Source: RGIG8775 sp045537235
GTDB lineage: Bacteria; Bacillota; Clostridia; Oscillospirales; CAG-272
Direction of reading: 5' to 3'
NCBI GenBank assembly: GCA_045537235.1
Contig: JAZSPB010000156.1
Span: 131,584-195,583, forward strand
DNA: 64,000 bases
The position numbers and the translations under genes were made by a program. The notes beneath the pieces were generated by a model, which saw only the letters and a list, made by a program, of their open reading frames with translations, made no database searches and was not told the origin of the DNA. Below are positions 41,483-50,463 of this stretch, one piece after another. The first letter of the stretch is position 1. Each line of letters opens with the position of its first letter.

Positions 41483-42901
41483 TTAAATTTGAAAACCAAA
41501 ATACGTTTTTGTATTATTATAGCTGATGTCTGCCACAAGCTGCGCCAAGGTCTCATAATCGGCGGGATATATTCCCTCCTCTACCCATTCACCGATGATA
41601 CGGCAAAGGATACGGCGGAAATACTCGTGTCTCGGATATGAGAGGAAGCTTCGGGAATCGGTCAGCATACCGAGGAAGTTTCCAAATGCCGAAAGGTTGG
41701 CATACGACTTCATCTGCGCCACCATTCCGTCAAAATTATCGTTGAACCACCACGCAGAGCCTTGTGTCACTGTAGGCTTTCCGCTTCCGTCACCGGCGCA
41801 GAAGGTACCGCAAAGCGTTCCGATGGCTGCATTTTCAATAGGGTTGATGGAATAAATGACCGTGCGGGGCAAGCCGTTGTTGTTCTTGAGATAGTCCAAC
41901 ATTTCCACAAGCGCCGCCGTGGAGATCGTACCGTGAATGGTATCGTAGCCCGTATCGGGTCCCAGCTTGGCAAACATTTCGGAGTTGGGATTTCTGCGAA
42001 CACCGTAATGGATCTGCATGACCCAACCGCGCTTCTTATACTCGCTGCCGAAGAAACGCATCATCTGCGACTTGAAGAGCACCAGCTCCTCGTAAGTAAC
42101 ATCGGCACCGTCACCGGCAATGGCCTTTTTGAGGATCTCATTGGCATGATAAGCATCGGGCTTGGTAAATCCGATCATATCGTCCATTCCGTGATCAGCA
42201 GTCTTACATCCGAGTTTGTCAAAACGGTCCAAAGAAACCATATATGCTTTTTCCAAAGAAGCAAGATCCACGATATCCACACCGCAAGACTCACTCAAGG
42301 TCTTAAAATAATCCGTCACGCCTCGGCGCTCGATATTCATGCCCTTGTCGGGTCGGAATGCAGGAAGAACCTTGGTCTCAAAGCCACTCTCCGCGATCTG
42401 CTTATGGTATTCCAAAGAATCGGCGGGATCATCCGTCGTGCAAAGAAGATCGACATTGGAATTACGGATCAGATTTTTGGCACTCATTTCGGGAGATGCC
42501 AGTTTTTCGGACGTAATGCGCCAAATCTCCTCACAGTTTTCCTCACAGATCACAAGGTCGCAGTCAAAATATCTCTGAAGCTCCAAATGACTCCAATGGT
42601 AAAGAGGATTGCCGATCAGCTTGGGCATGACCGAGCAATACGCTTTAAAACGGTCAAAATCCGATGCATCACCCGTTATGTATTTTTCATCCACACCGCA
42701 AGAGCGCATGGCTCTCCACTTGTAGTGGTCACCGTACAGCCAAACCTCGGTGATGTTGGAATATCTCTTATCCTCTGCGATCTCACGGGGAGAGAGATGG
42801 CAATGATAGTCGATAATGGGCAGCTTTTCCGAATAGTTATGGAAAAGGATCTGCGCCGTCTTTGTGGAAAGCAGGAAATCTTGGTCCATGAATTTTTGCA
42901 T
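41483..42901 (-). CDS. uxaC: Glucuronate/galacturonate isomerase
   Basis: A 472-residue metal-dependent isomerase of the amidohydrolase fold that converts D-glucuronate to fructuronate and galacturonate to tagaturonate. It has family length. Visible are LPIIDYHCHLSPREIAEDKR (HxH metal site) at the N-terminus, LLCTTDDPADSLEYH, and GWVMQIHYGVRRNPNSEMF. It provides the first step of a hexuronate route whose kinase (kdgK) is encoded downstream; uxaB/uxuA-type and aldolase genes are not in the window. ATG 42901 follows GGAGG; the frame extends only eight codons further. Confidence 0.94.
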   Translation of the reverse strand: MQKFMDQDFLLSTKTAQILFHNYSEKLPIIDYHCHLSPREIAEDKRYSNITEVWLYGDHYKWRAMRSCGVDEKYITGDASDFDRFKAYCSVMPKLIGNPLYHWSHLELQRYFDCDLVICEENCEEIWRITSEKLASPEMSAKNLIRNSNVDLLCTTDDPADSLEYHKQIAESGFETKVLPAFRPDKGMNIERRGVTDYFKTLSESCGVDIVDLASLEKAYMVSLDRFDKLGCKTADHGMDDMIGFTKPDAYHANEILKKAIAGDGADVTYEELVLFKSQMMRFFGSEYKKRGWVMQIHYGVRRNPNSEMFAKLGPDTGYDTIHGTISTAALVEMLDYLKNNNGLPRTVIYSINPIENAAIGTLCGTFCAGDGSGKPTVTQGSAWWFNDNFDGMVAQMKSYANLSAFGNFLGMLTDSRSFLSYPRHEYFRRILCRIIGEWVEEGIYPADYETLAQLVADISYNNTKTYFGFQI

Positions 42902-42970
42902 AGCAAACCTCCAATAAAATTCCAATTGTCATTTCAAAAAATATTGAATTGCATAAATCCACTAATACAG

Positions 42971-42999
42971 ATTATACCATAGATTCAAAAGAAATTCAA
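42971..42999 (-). promoter_or_regulatory. Promoter of uxaC
   Basis: Minus strand TTGAAT (42994-42999), 17-bp spacer with TGG, TATAAT (42971-42976), with a leader of about 65 bases. Confidence 0.7.
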
Positions 43000-43068
43000 C
43001 AATTTTGTGCAATTTTATGACAAAAATAAAAAATCCCCCTCCACCAAAGGCATCCCTACAAAAAACTC

Positions 43069-43097
43069 TTTACAAATCACGATAATTGTGATATAAT
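43069..43097 (+). promoter_or_regulatory. Promoter of the MutS-like ATPase operon
   Basis: TTTACA (43069-43074), 17-bp spacer, TATAAT (43092-43097). The spacer includes TCACGATAATTGTGA, an inverted repeat that could be an operator, for instance for the Lrp-type regulator of the operon. Confidence 0.65.
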
Positions 43098-43133
43098 ATT
43101 TTATCTGTATTTTGATATTTTTGAGGAGGAAAA

Positions 43134-44747
43134 ATGCAATTGGATAATTTTTCTCTGATATATCCCGATTATCGTGCTCATGAGTCGCACTACACAGGCG
43201 CCGACGCGGTGGGAATGGATATGTTTGTGTTGGATGAGCTGGGAATGACCGATTTCATCGAGTTGAAGAACAGCGAACTATCCGAGTATTTTACCACCGA
43301 TCCCGAGGTGATCAAATATCGCATGGAGACCTTCCGCGATATGCTGGATAACCCCTCGCTTTCCGACACGCTCAACGATCTGATCCCCGTTTTGGGTGAC
43401 ATTTTGGAGCTTCGCCGTCTGGAAAGTGACAGCGGCGACACCACCTCCTATCTTTCAAGCATCACCGAGATCGAACTGTATATCTCCTGCATTGATCTGC
43501 TGGAATCCGGTTTTTCTCCGGTTAGAAACAATTTGAAAAGTCCCGCATTTACTGTCTTTGCTGACACCATTCATGAGCTGTCCGCCAGTGAGTATTACTG
43601 CGAACTCAACAAAAAGCTTTCCGAACTGACCGCTCGTGTTCGCGAGATCAAGAGCATCACCATCGGTGTCAATCTCGATGCCATGCTCCGTCCTCGCGAG
43701 GCAGGTGTTTTGTCTATCAATTCCGAGTCCTTCCGTTCGGGAGATGTTTTGGAAAAGATTCTCCGTCTCAACTTCAAGGATGACGAATACACCTGCATCG
43801 CCAACTTGGTTCCCTTCACCAAGAAGCAAAACGAGAACCAAAAAACAGCCATGTCTCTCGCGTTCACCTCGGCCATCAACGACATTTACAAATCGTCCCT
43901 GCGGTCATGGAAAAAGATCGTACAGAGCTATGTCCTTGACAACACCAACTTTCTGCTCAATCTTTTGGGCGAGATCGAATTTGTCGTCAAGGCCACCGAT
44001 GCAATGCGCCGTCTTCGCGAGAAGGGCTGTGACCTTTGCGTACCGGACATTCGCCCCATGAGCGAGCGCGCCTTCCGAGCGGAATCGCTTTACAATCCCT
44101 GCGTGGCTGTCAAGATCGAGGATGAGATCGTCCCCAACGACATGATCTTTGACGAAAATGCCATGATCTATGTACTGACGGGACCTAACCGAGGCGGTAA
44201 ATCGGTTATCACCTGCGCGATAGGCATCGCTCAAGCCATGCTTCAGCTCGGAATGTTTTTGCCTGCAAAATCGGCGGTGATCAGCCCTGTAGATGCCATT
44301 TACACCCACTTCCCCACGGGCGCGGAAGACACCATCGACAAGGGACGCTTGGGGGAGGAATGTGCTCGTTTGGATGAGATCTTTGACCGCATCACAGCTC
44401 ACAGCCTTGTGCTCTTGGATGAATCGCTGTCCTCCACCGGCTCCTACGAGGCATCCTACATTGCCGCGGAGGTGCTCGGAGGGTTGAGCATGGTCGGTTG
44501 TCGCTGTTTGTTCTCCACGCACCTTCATGAGCTGGCCGCCGAGATCGACAACATCAATCAAAAGACCCGTGCCGAGGGCGGTGTCCCCATCGACACTTTG
44601 GTAGCGGGCATTGAGTCAGGCAAACGCTCCTTCCGCATTGTTCGAGCCAAGCCGGACGGAAAAAGCTATGCTCGCGACATTGCCAACAAATACGGACTTT
44701 CTTATGAAAGTATCGTAAAGAAAATACAAAGCAAAAAAAGCAACTGA
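43134..44747 (+). CDS. Short MutS-family ATPase without mismatch-recognition domain
   Basis: A 537-residue protein that keeps only the lever/core helices (about 1-320) and the ATPase domain of the MutS family. Walker A is LTGPNRGGKSVIT (NRGGKS instead of NMAGKS), Walker B is LVLLDESLSSTG, and the last motif is CLFSTHLHELA. The N-terminal mismatch-binding domain I and the MutS2 Smr nuclease domain are both missing. Such short MutS homologues are found in Firmicutes with unknown roles. It heads an operon with an Lrp-type regulator and an aminotransferase, which does not suggest repair. GAGGAGG precedes ATG 43134. Confidence 0.82.
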   Translation: MQLDNFSLIYPDYRAHESHYTGADAVGMDMFVLDELGMTDFIELKNSELSEYFTTDPEVIKYRMETFRDMLDNPSLSDTLNDLIPVLGDILELRRLESDSGDTTSYLSSITEIELYISCIDLLESGFSPVRNNLKSPAFTVFADTIHELSASEYYCELNKKLSELTARVREIKSITIGVNLDAMLRPREAGVLSINSESFRSGDVLEKILRLNFKDDEYTCIANLVPFTKKQNENQKTAMSLAFTSAINDIYKSSLRSWKKIVQSYVLDNTNFLLNLLGEIEFVVKATDAMRRLREKGCDLCVPDIRPMSERAFRAESLYNPCVAVKIEDEIVPNDMIFDENAMIYVLTGPNRGGKSVITCAIGIAQAMLQLGMFLPAKSAVISPVDAIYTHFPTGAEDTIDKGRLGEECARLDEIFDRITAHSLVLLDESLSSTGSYEASYIAAEVLGGLSMVGCRCLFSTHLHELAAEIDNINQKTRAEGGVPIDTLVAGIESGKRSFRIVRAKPDGKSYARDIANKYGLSYESIVKKIQSKKSN

Positions 44748-44760
44748 AAGGATAATGATC

Positions 44761-45237
44761 ATGGATAAAATTCTCAATCTACTGGAAGAAGATGCAACAC
44801 TCACCGCCAAGCAGCTTGCCGTTATGCTTGACAAGGAGGAAGGCGATATTAAAAAGTCCATCGAGGCTTACGAAAAGGACGGCGTCATTCTCGGCTACAA
44901 GACCATCATCGACTGGGACAAGACAGACAAGGAATATGTGACCGCACTCATTGAGGTCAAGCTTACCCCCCAAAAGGATCGCGGCTTTGACAAGGTGGCG
45001 GAGAAAATTTACAATTATGCCGAGGTGCAAAGCTTGTATCTCATGTCGGGTGCCTATGATCTGGCCGTGTTTATCGAGGGCAAGACCATGAAAGAGGTAG
45101 CTTATTTCGTAGCGCAGAAGTTGGCACCCATTGATTCCGTAGTCTCCACCGCTACTCATTTTGTCCTTCGTAAATACAAGGACAAGGGTGTAGTGTACGG
45201 CGCAATTGAAGAAGATTTCAGAGGGAATGAGTGCTGA
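44761..45237 (+). CDS. Lrp/AsnC-family transcriptional regulator
   Basis: A 158-residue regulator. The N-terminal helix-turn-helix (about 1-60: ILNLLEEDATLTAKQLAVML) is followed by the RAM/AsnC ligand domain (about 70-145: TALIEVKLTPQKDRGFDKVA and YLMSGAYDLAVFIEGKTMKE). These bind amino acids and form octamers on DNA. I chose ATG 44761 because AAAGGA lies eight bases upstream; ATG 44755 is too close. The gene overlaps the aminotransferase start, so it probably senses that enzyme's amino acid and controls the operon. Confidence 0.9.
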   Translation: MDKILNLLEEDATLTAKQLAVMLDKEEGDIKKSIEAYEKDGVILGYKTIIDWDKTDKEYVTALIEVKLTPQKDRGFDKVAEKIYNYAEVQSLYLMSGAYDLAVFIEGKTMKEVAYFVAQKLAPIDSVVSTATHFVLRKYKDKGVVYGAIEEDFRGNEC

Positions 45238-46418
45238 TGATGGATTACAATAAAATACTAAACCAAACGGTCATCGACCTAAAGCCTTCGGGCATTCGAA
45301 AATTCTTTGACTTGGTGGGCGGACTTGATGACGTGGTAGCGCTCACGGTTGGTGAGCCGGACTTCCCCACGCCTTGGCACGTTCGTGAAGCAGGCATCGA
45401 AAGCCTTGAACGCGGCAAAACCTACTACACCTCCAACGCGGGAATGACAGAGCTTCGCACCGAGATCGCCAACTACATGAAGCGTCGTTTTTCGCTGGAA
45501 TACGATGCCATGACCGAGACCTTTGTCACAGTAGGTGGCTCCGAAGCTATTGATCTTGCCGTGCGTGCGCTGGTGTCGCCCGGGGACGAGGTTATTATTC
45601 CCACCCCCTGCTTTGTTTGCTACGATCCCATCGTTCGCTTGGCAGGCGGTGTTCCCGTTATCGTGGAAACCGAGCTCAAGGATGAATTCAAACTGACCGC
45701 CGAAAAACTCAAGGCGGCCATCACCCCCAAGACCAAAATGCTGGTTTTGCCCTTCCCCAACAACCCCACGGGAGCCATCTTGACCAAGGATGAGCTGGCT
45801 GACATTGCCGACGTGCTCCGCGGCACCGACATCATGATCCTTTCGGATGAGATCTATGCAGAGCTTTCCTATGCCGGTCCCCACATCTCTATCGCATCGC
45901 TTCCCGATATGCAGGAGCGCACAGTGATCGTCAACGGTTTCTCGAAGGCTTATGCTATGACGGGTTGGCGTTTGGGATTCCTTTGCGCACCGGCGCCGAT
46001 CATCAAGCAAATGCTCAAGATCCACCAGTTCGCTATCATGTGCGCCCCCACACTCTCCCAAATGGCAGCCGTCGAGGCTCTTCGCAACGGAGATGCGGAC
46101 ATTGAAATGATGGCCGAGGAATACAATCGCCGCAGAAGATATATCTACAACGGACTAAAGGGCATCGGCATCGAGGTCTTCGAGCCTCAAGGCGCATTCT
46201 ATATTTTCCCCAACATCGGGCAGTTTGGGATGTCCAGTGAGCAGTTCTGCGAAAAGCTGTTGCGCGACTATAAATGCGCCATCGTTCCCGGTGATGCCTT
46301 CGGTGACTGCGGAACAGGATTTGCGCGTATCTCCTACGCGTACTCCATCAAGCATATCACCGCCGCGCTGGAGCGCATTGAAGCATTTATTTCCGACATA
46401 AAAAAAGGGAAAGTTTAA
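45237..46418 (+). CDS. Class I/II aminotransferase
   Basis: A fold type I PLP aminotransferase of 393 residues. It has LTVGEPDFPTPWHV at the N-terminus, LPFPNNPTGAILTKDEL, LSDEIYAELSY with the PLP-contacting Asp, NGFSKAYAMTGWRLGF with the PLP-binding Lys, and GFARISYAYS with the carboxylate-binding Arg. It resembles the PatA/AraT class that acts on aspartate, aromatic or branched amino acids; substrate not resolved. Two ATGs lie in tandem (45237 and 45240); the first overlaps the stop of the Lrp gene. A terminator follows at 46428. Confidence 0.92.
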   Translation: MMDYNKILNQTVIDLKPSGIRKFFDLVGGLDDVVALTVGEPDFPTPWHVREAGIESLERGKTYYTSNAGMTELRTEIANYMKRRFSLEYDAMTETFVTVGGSEAIDLAVRALVSPGDEVIIPTPCFVCYDPIVRLAGGVPVIVETELKDEFKLTAEKLKAAITPKTKMLVLPFPNNPTGAILTKDELADIADVLRGTDIMILSDEIYAELSYAGPHISIASLPDMQERTVIVNGFSKAYAMTGWRLGFLCAPAPIIKQMLKIHQFAIMCAPTLSQMAAVEALRNGDADIEMMAEEYNRRRRYIYNGLKGIGIEVFEPQGAFYIFPNIGQFGMSSEQFCEKLLRDYKCAIVPGDAFGDCGTGFARISYAYSIKHITAALERIEAFISDIKKGKV

Positions 46419-46427
46419 TTCTAAAAA

Positions 46428-46475
46428 AAGACTATTGCCGCAAAAAAAGATTGGGCAATAGTCTTGTTTGTTTTT
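46428..46475 (+). terminator. Terminator of the MutS-like / Lrp / aminotransferase operon
   Basis: AAGACTATTGCC pairs with GGCAATAGTCTT around a 14-base loop, then GTTTGTTTTT. Confidence 0.9.
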
Positions 46476-46497
46476 CTTACCGACCCCTTTTCGACCG

Positions 46498-46926
46498 CTA
46501 CCTTTCGTCGGTCTTTTCGTTTTTTCTCAACATTGCATGGAGGTCGTCACACCAACCGTTCCATTGGATTTTATAATCTTCCTTGGATAAAATGCGTCCT
46601 GCAAAATCAGAAATTGAATTTACGCCGCGCGCAACACAAGCATCTACACATTTGCCATACGCCTTCCAGTCCAAATCCTCAGATTCCCAAATCAAAGGAA
46701 GCTTAACAAGACCGGCACAAAACGCCACCCAAGCGCGTGAATGTCCGTCGGTAAGAATGATTTTTCCGTTTAAAAATTTCACGGGCAACGGCTCAAATCC
46801 CGACAGATCCGCTGCATTGAACCATTTTTTAATATTGCCGATTTTTTCTTCCGACAGATAAAACTGTGTCGGTTGAAGCTCGGTCAGCAAAATATTTTCA
46901 ATTGATTTTTTCTCATTTTCACCCAT
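46498..46926 (-). CDS. ParB/sulfiredoxin-like fold protein
   Basis: A 142-residue cytosolic protein. The middle reads EPLPVKFLNGKIILTDGHSR and AWVAFCAGLVKLPLIWE, which is the pattern of the ParB N-terminal/sulfiredoxin fold (strand, then DGHxRxxA helix). The DNA-binding helix-turn-helix of true ParB is absent. Function unknown; this fold includes nucleotide-binding enzymes and small accessory proteins. Ribosome site is weak, and GTG 46938 is an alternative start. It ends in TAG and is convergent with the aminotransferase. Confidence 0.55.
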   Translation of the reverse strand: MGENEKKSIENILLTELQPTQFYLSEEKIGNIKKWFNAADLSGFEPLPVKFLNGKIILTDGHSRAWVAFCAGLVKLPLIWESEDLDWKAYGKCVDACVARGVNSISDFAGRILSKEDYKIQWNGWCDDLHAMLRKNEKTDER

Positions 46927-46974
46927 TTTTTGCACCACACAAAACGTGAATTTTATTATATTTTCAAGCTAAAA

Positions 46975-47010
46975 AAGCACTTTCACAGAGTTGTTTCCGT
47001 GAAAGTGCTT
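46975..47010 (-). terminator. Terminator of glyQS
   Basis: On the minus strand AAGCACTTTCAC pairs perfectly with GTGAAAGTGCTT and ends in TTTTT, just after the glyQS stop. Confidence 0.9.
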
Positions 47011-47017
47011 ATATTTT

Positions 47018-48415
47018 TTAGAACGCAATCGCCTTCTCAATATAATCCTTGAGCTCGGCAATCGGAATGCGAACCTGCTCCATGGTATCACGGTCGCGAA
47101 CGGTCACACAATTGTCTGTCTCGGACTCAAAGTCATAGGTAATGCAAAGAGGGGTTCCGATCTCGTCCTCACGGCGGTAACGCTTACCGATGGAACCGGT
47201 CTCGTCAAAGTCCACCATGAAGTACTTGGAAAGCTCCTCATATACCTCGCCTGCCTTCTCGGACAGCTTCTTGGAAAGAGGAAGAACCGCCGCCTTGAAG
47301 GGCGCCAAGGTGGGATGCAGGTGAAGAACCACGCGAACATCATTCTTCTCGGCATCGATCACTTCCTCGTCATAGGCATCCACAAGGAACGCCAGCGCTA
47401 CGCGGTCGGCACCAAGCGAAGGCTCGATAACATAGGGGATGAAGTGCTCGTTCGACTCCTGATCGAAGTAAGTCATATCCTTGCCGCTGTGGGTCTGATG
47501 CTGACCGAGGTCATAATCGGTTCTGTCCGCTACGCCCCAAAGCTCGCCCCAACCGAACGGGAACAGGAATTCAAAATCGGTGGTTGCCTTGGAATAGAAG
47601 GCCAGCTCCTCGGGATCGTGGTCACGAAGACGAAGATTCTCGTCTCTCATGCCGAGGTCAAGAAGCCATTTGTGGCAGTAATCCTTCCAGTAGTTGAACC
47701 ATTCAAGGTCGGTGCCGGGCTTGCAGAAGAACTCCAGCTCCATCTGCTCGAACTCACGGGTACGGAACACGAAGTTACCGGGAGTGATCTCATTACGGAA
47801 GGACTTACCAATCTGAGCCACGCCGAAGGGCAGCTTCTTTCTTGTGGTGCGGGCGATCGAGGGGAAGTTTACGAAAATACCCTGTGCCGTCTCGGGACGG
47901 AGGTACACGGTATTGGAGGAATCCTCGGTTACACCGATGAAGGTTTTAAACATGAGGTTGAACTTTTTGATATCGGTGAACTCATGACCGCCGCAGGTGG
48001 GACAGCCGATGTTCTTCTCCTTAATGAACGCGCTCATTTCCTCGAACGACCAAGCGGCGGGATTGTCGTTTGTGCCGTTCTCAAAAGCATACTCCTCGAT
48101 GAGCTTGTCCGCTCTGTGGCGCGCCTTACACTGCTTACAGTCCATGAGGGGGTCGGAAAAGCCACCGACGTGACCCGATGCCACCCAAGCCTCGGGGTTC
48201 ATGATGATGGCCGAGTCAAGACCCACATTGTAGCGGGACTCCTGAACGAATTTTTTCCACCAAGCCTTCTTTACGTTGTTCTTGAACTCAACACCGAGGG
48301 GACCGTAATCCCAAGAGTTGGCAAGACCGCCGTATACTTCGGAGCCGGGGAAGATGAAACCGCGGTTCTTACACAGAGCCACGATTTTATCCATGGTTTT
48401 TTCAGAATTGTTCAT
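47018..48415 (-). CDS. glyQS: Glycyl-tRNA synthetase, dimeric type
   Basis: A class II synthetase of 465 residues that charges tRNA-Gly. GFIFPGSEVYGGLANSWDYG lies at the N-terminus, YLRPETAQGIFVNF (motif 2 region), FRTREFEQMELEFF, and VIEPSLGADRVALAFL (motif 3). The C-terminal anticodon domain follows (VVLHLHPTLAPFKAAVLPLS). It is the alpha2, eukaryote-like type. Cys residues in CKQCKARHRADK and CPTCGGHEF form a zinc-like site. AGGAGAA precedes ATG 48415. No T-box is present in the 26 bases upstream. Confidence 0.95.
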   Translation of the reverse strand: MNNSEKTMDKIVALCKNRGFIFPGSEVYGGLANSWDYGPLGVEFKNNVKKAWWKKFVQESRYNVGLDSAIIMNPEAWVASGHVGGFSDPLMDCKQCKARHRADKLIEEYAFENGTNDNPAAWSFEEMSAFIKEKNIGCPTCGGHEFTDIKKFNLMFKTFIGVTEDSSNTVYLRPETAQGIFVNFPSIARTTRKKLPFGVAQIGKSFRNEITPGNFVFRTREFEQMELEFFCKPGTDLEWFNYWKDYCHKWLLDLGMRDENLRLRDHDPEELAFYSKATTDFEFLFPFGWGELWGVADRTDYDLGQHQTHSGKDMTYFDQESNEHFIPYVIEPSLGADRVALAFLVDAYDEEVIDAEKNDVRVVLHLHPTLAPFKAAVLPLSKKLSEKAGEVYEELSKYFMVDFDETGSIGKRYRREDEIGTPLCITYDFESETDNCVTVRDRDTMEQVRIPIAELKDYIEKAIAF

Positions 48416-48441
48416 GATGATTCTCCTAATATGTTAAACTT

Positions 48442-49029
48442 TTATTTTGATTCGGTTACAAAAAACTTTGTCATAGTACCTGCGCTATCCGCCATGCCGT
48501 CCGCATCAAGTGCAACATCGACATATTCGATGAAGTACCCGTCATATGAGTTTTGCATCAAACTCTCGATCTGCTGACAAAACTCCTCCATATCCTCTGC
48601 CCGTGAAAAACCGTATGTTCTCATATCGACCTCTTTATCGGGCAAAATTCCCGTCAAAGCATAGGTAATATCGGAAAGCGTTTGCTCGCCGTAGATGTTA
48701 GCCACAAAGTAAAATGCGTTCTTATAATTTACGGGAAGCTTCTTATCAATCCGCGTAAGTGTTATAACCTTTTGACTTTGACTGATGCCGACAAACGCCG
48801 CAAAGCGAAGATCGCCATCTGAATTTGTGCTGTAGTAAAGACGGGTCTCGGAAAAATCATACCGACTTGTCTGCGACGGAAGCCCATTCGATGCTTCGTT
48901 ATTCCCTCCATCAACTCGAACCCCCACTTGCGAACGGAAAATGGAGATACAGACCACGGTCATGACCACGGAAAACACGATCAGTGACAAGGCAAAGGAG
49001 ATCAACACCGATTTCCAAGAAATTCTCAT
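48442..49029 (-). CDS. Membrane-anchored hypothetical protein, possibly LCP-like
   Basis: A 195-residue protein with one N-terminal membrane segment (VLISFALSLIVFSVVMTVVC) and an outside domain. The part FVGISQSQKVITLTRIDKK followed by YFVANIYGEQTLSDITYALTGI faintly recalls LytR-CpsA-Psr domains (strand, then a helix before a TGI turn), but the conserved Arg/Asp residues are not clear. It may be a degraded or distant relative. GGAGGGG precedes ATG 49029. It lies between tldE and glyQS on the same strand. Confidence 0.5.
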   Translation of the reverse strand: MRISWKSVLISFALSLIVFSVVMTVVCISIFRSQVGVRVDGGNNEASNGLPSQTSRYDFSETRLYYSTNSDGDLRFAAFVGISQSQKVITLTRIDKKLPVNYKNAFYFVANIYGEQTLSDITYALTGILPDKEVDMRTYGFSRAEDMEEFCQQIESLMQNSYDGYFIEYVDVALDADGMADSAGTMTKFFVTESK

Positions 49030-49107
49030 GTTTGATTTCCCCTCCTTGTCACAAATTTCTTACAGTATATCACAAGTTTCAACAAATTTCAATAGAAATC
49101 GGCATTT

Positions 49108-50451
49108 TTACTTGCCCGCAACACTCATATTTTTCACCAGCGCATCGGGAGCACCAAAACCGCGGCTGATTCCGGAGCCGGAAAGCACCACACTGTCGGA
49201 CAAGGCATCGATGTTTTTGATGAAATCGTAGAAGTTGCCCGCAACGGTGAAGGACTTGATCGCGCCCCCCAGCTTGCCGTTCTCAATGCGATAGCCCGCA
49301 CTCTCAATGGAAAAGTCTCCCGTTACCTCGTTGGCACCCGCGTGAAGTCCCTTGAGCTCGGTGATATAAATGCCATCGCCCGCCATTTCCAGAAGCTCGT
49401 CGAAGGAGCAGTCACCGCCGCCGATATAGAAACAATACGGGGAGATCGACGTAGGCGATGCATAAGAACCGCGAGACGCATTTGCCGTCGTGGTCTTCCC
49501 TGCCTTTTTTGCAGTAGCGAGATCGTAAAGCAATGTTTTCAGAACACCGTTTTCCACCACATTCTTCGTCTTCGTGGCAACGCCCTCCGCATCAAATGCT
49601 GTCTTGCAAAGAACCAAGTCAGAGAAAGGATCGTCGGTGATGGTAATATTCTCTGAGGCAATCACGGTTCCCTCCTTGCCCGCGAACTGTGAAAGTCCGA
49701 GCTGGGCATTTTTCGCAGAGAAAGAGCCGGAAAAAGTGGAAAGCAAAGTTGCCATCATTTTACCGCTGAATACTACATTATAGCTTCCGCTGGCAACACT
49801 CTCTGCCCCCAGCTTGGAAAGAGCCGACTTCACAACCTCTGCGGAAAGCGAAGTAGCATTGTCAAAGCTATTGTCATAACGATAGTCATAATCTTCCTCG
49901 GATTCCCCGTCGCGGTTGACCACGGCAATGGCTACATACTGATAAGCACTCTTGGTACTGTGAAGCTCCAATCCGTAGGAATTGCTCATATGAACCTCGG
50001 AGCGGATCACACCGACACCGCTCTGTGTTCCGTCGGTAACCGATGCATCTTGAGAATAGGTGACCTTTTGAATATCCAGCGCCAGCTTTTTCAGATCGGC
50101 AGTAGAGATTTCGGGAAGCTCCTCGCTGTCAACCGTCTCATACTTCTCGGAGCCGCGGAAGATCTCGACCTCGTCATCCGACTCGATATAAGTCGCATTT
50201 TCATAGGCTTTTGCCACAAGCTCGCGAAGCTCGTTCTCCTCCAAAAGCTCGCCCGAAGCATATCCGAACTTGCCGTCGCGAATACAGCGGAAGCACACAC
50301 CGATACCGTTGCTGCTGCTGAAGGTACTGATCTCATCCTTCAGTGTCTCGGTCGAAAGCGATTCCGCGCGAGAAAAATAGATATCATATTCGGCAATTCC
50401 CAATGCCGCCGCTTCTTGCGAAAGAACCTTTTTGATTTCAGAAAATTCCAT
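49108..50451 (-). CDS. tldE: TldE/PmbA-type metalloprotease partner subunit
   Basis: A 447-residue member of the TldD/PmbA family lacking the HExxxH zinc motif, as TldE should. It has VCFRCIRDGKFGYASGELLE at the N-terminus, DPFSDLVLCKTAFDAEGVAT and GDGIYITELKGLHAGANEVT near the end. TldD-TldE form a heterodimeric protease that trims unfolded peptides, for example microcin or antitoxin precursors. tldD lies 12 bases upstream, and both are probably translated from one transcript. Confidence 0.9.
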   Translation of the reverse strand: MEFSEIKKVLSQEAAALGIAEYDIYFSRAESLSTETLKDEISTFSSSNGIGVCFRCIRDGKFGYASGELLEENELRELVAKAYENATYIESDDEVEIFRGSEKYETVDSEELPEISTADLKKLALDIQKVTYSQDASVTDGTQSGVGVIRSEVHMSNSYGLELHSTKSAYQYVAIAVVNRDGESEEDYDYRYDNSFDNATSLSAEVVKSALSKLGAESVASGSYNVVFSGKMMATLLSTFSGSFSAKNAQLGLSQFAGKEGTVIASENITITDDPFSDLVLCKTAFDAEGVATKTKNVVENGVLKTLLYDLATAKKAGKTTTANASRGSYASPTSISPYCFYIGGGDCSFDELLEMAGDGIYITELKGLHAGANEVTGDFSIESAGYRIENGKLGGAIKSFTVAGNFYDFIKNIDALSDSVVLSGSGISRGFGAPDALVKNMSVAGK

Positions 50452-50463
50452 ACGATTCCCTCC

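Noticed and set aside
48416..48441. T-box before glyQS
   Set aside because: Only 26 bases separate it from the upstream gene on the same strand; hom likewise has no room for one.
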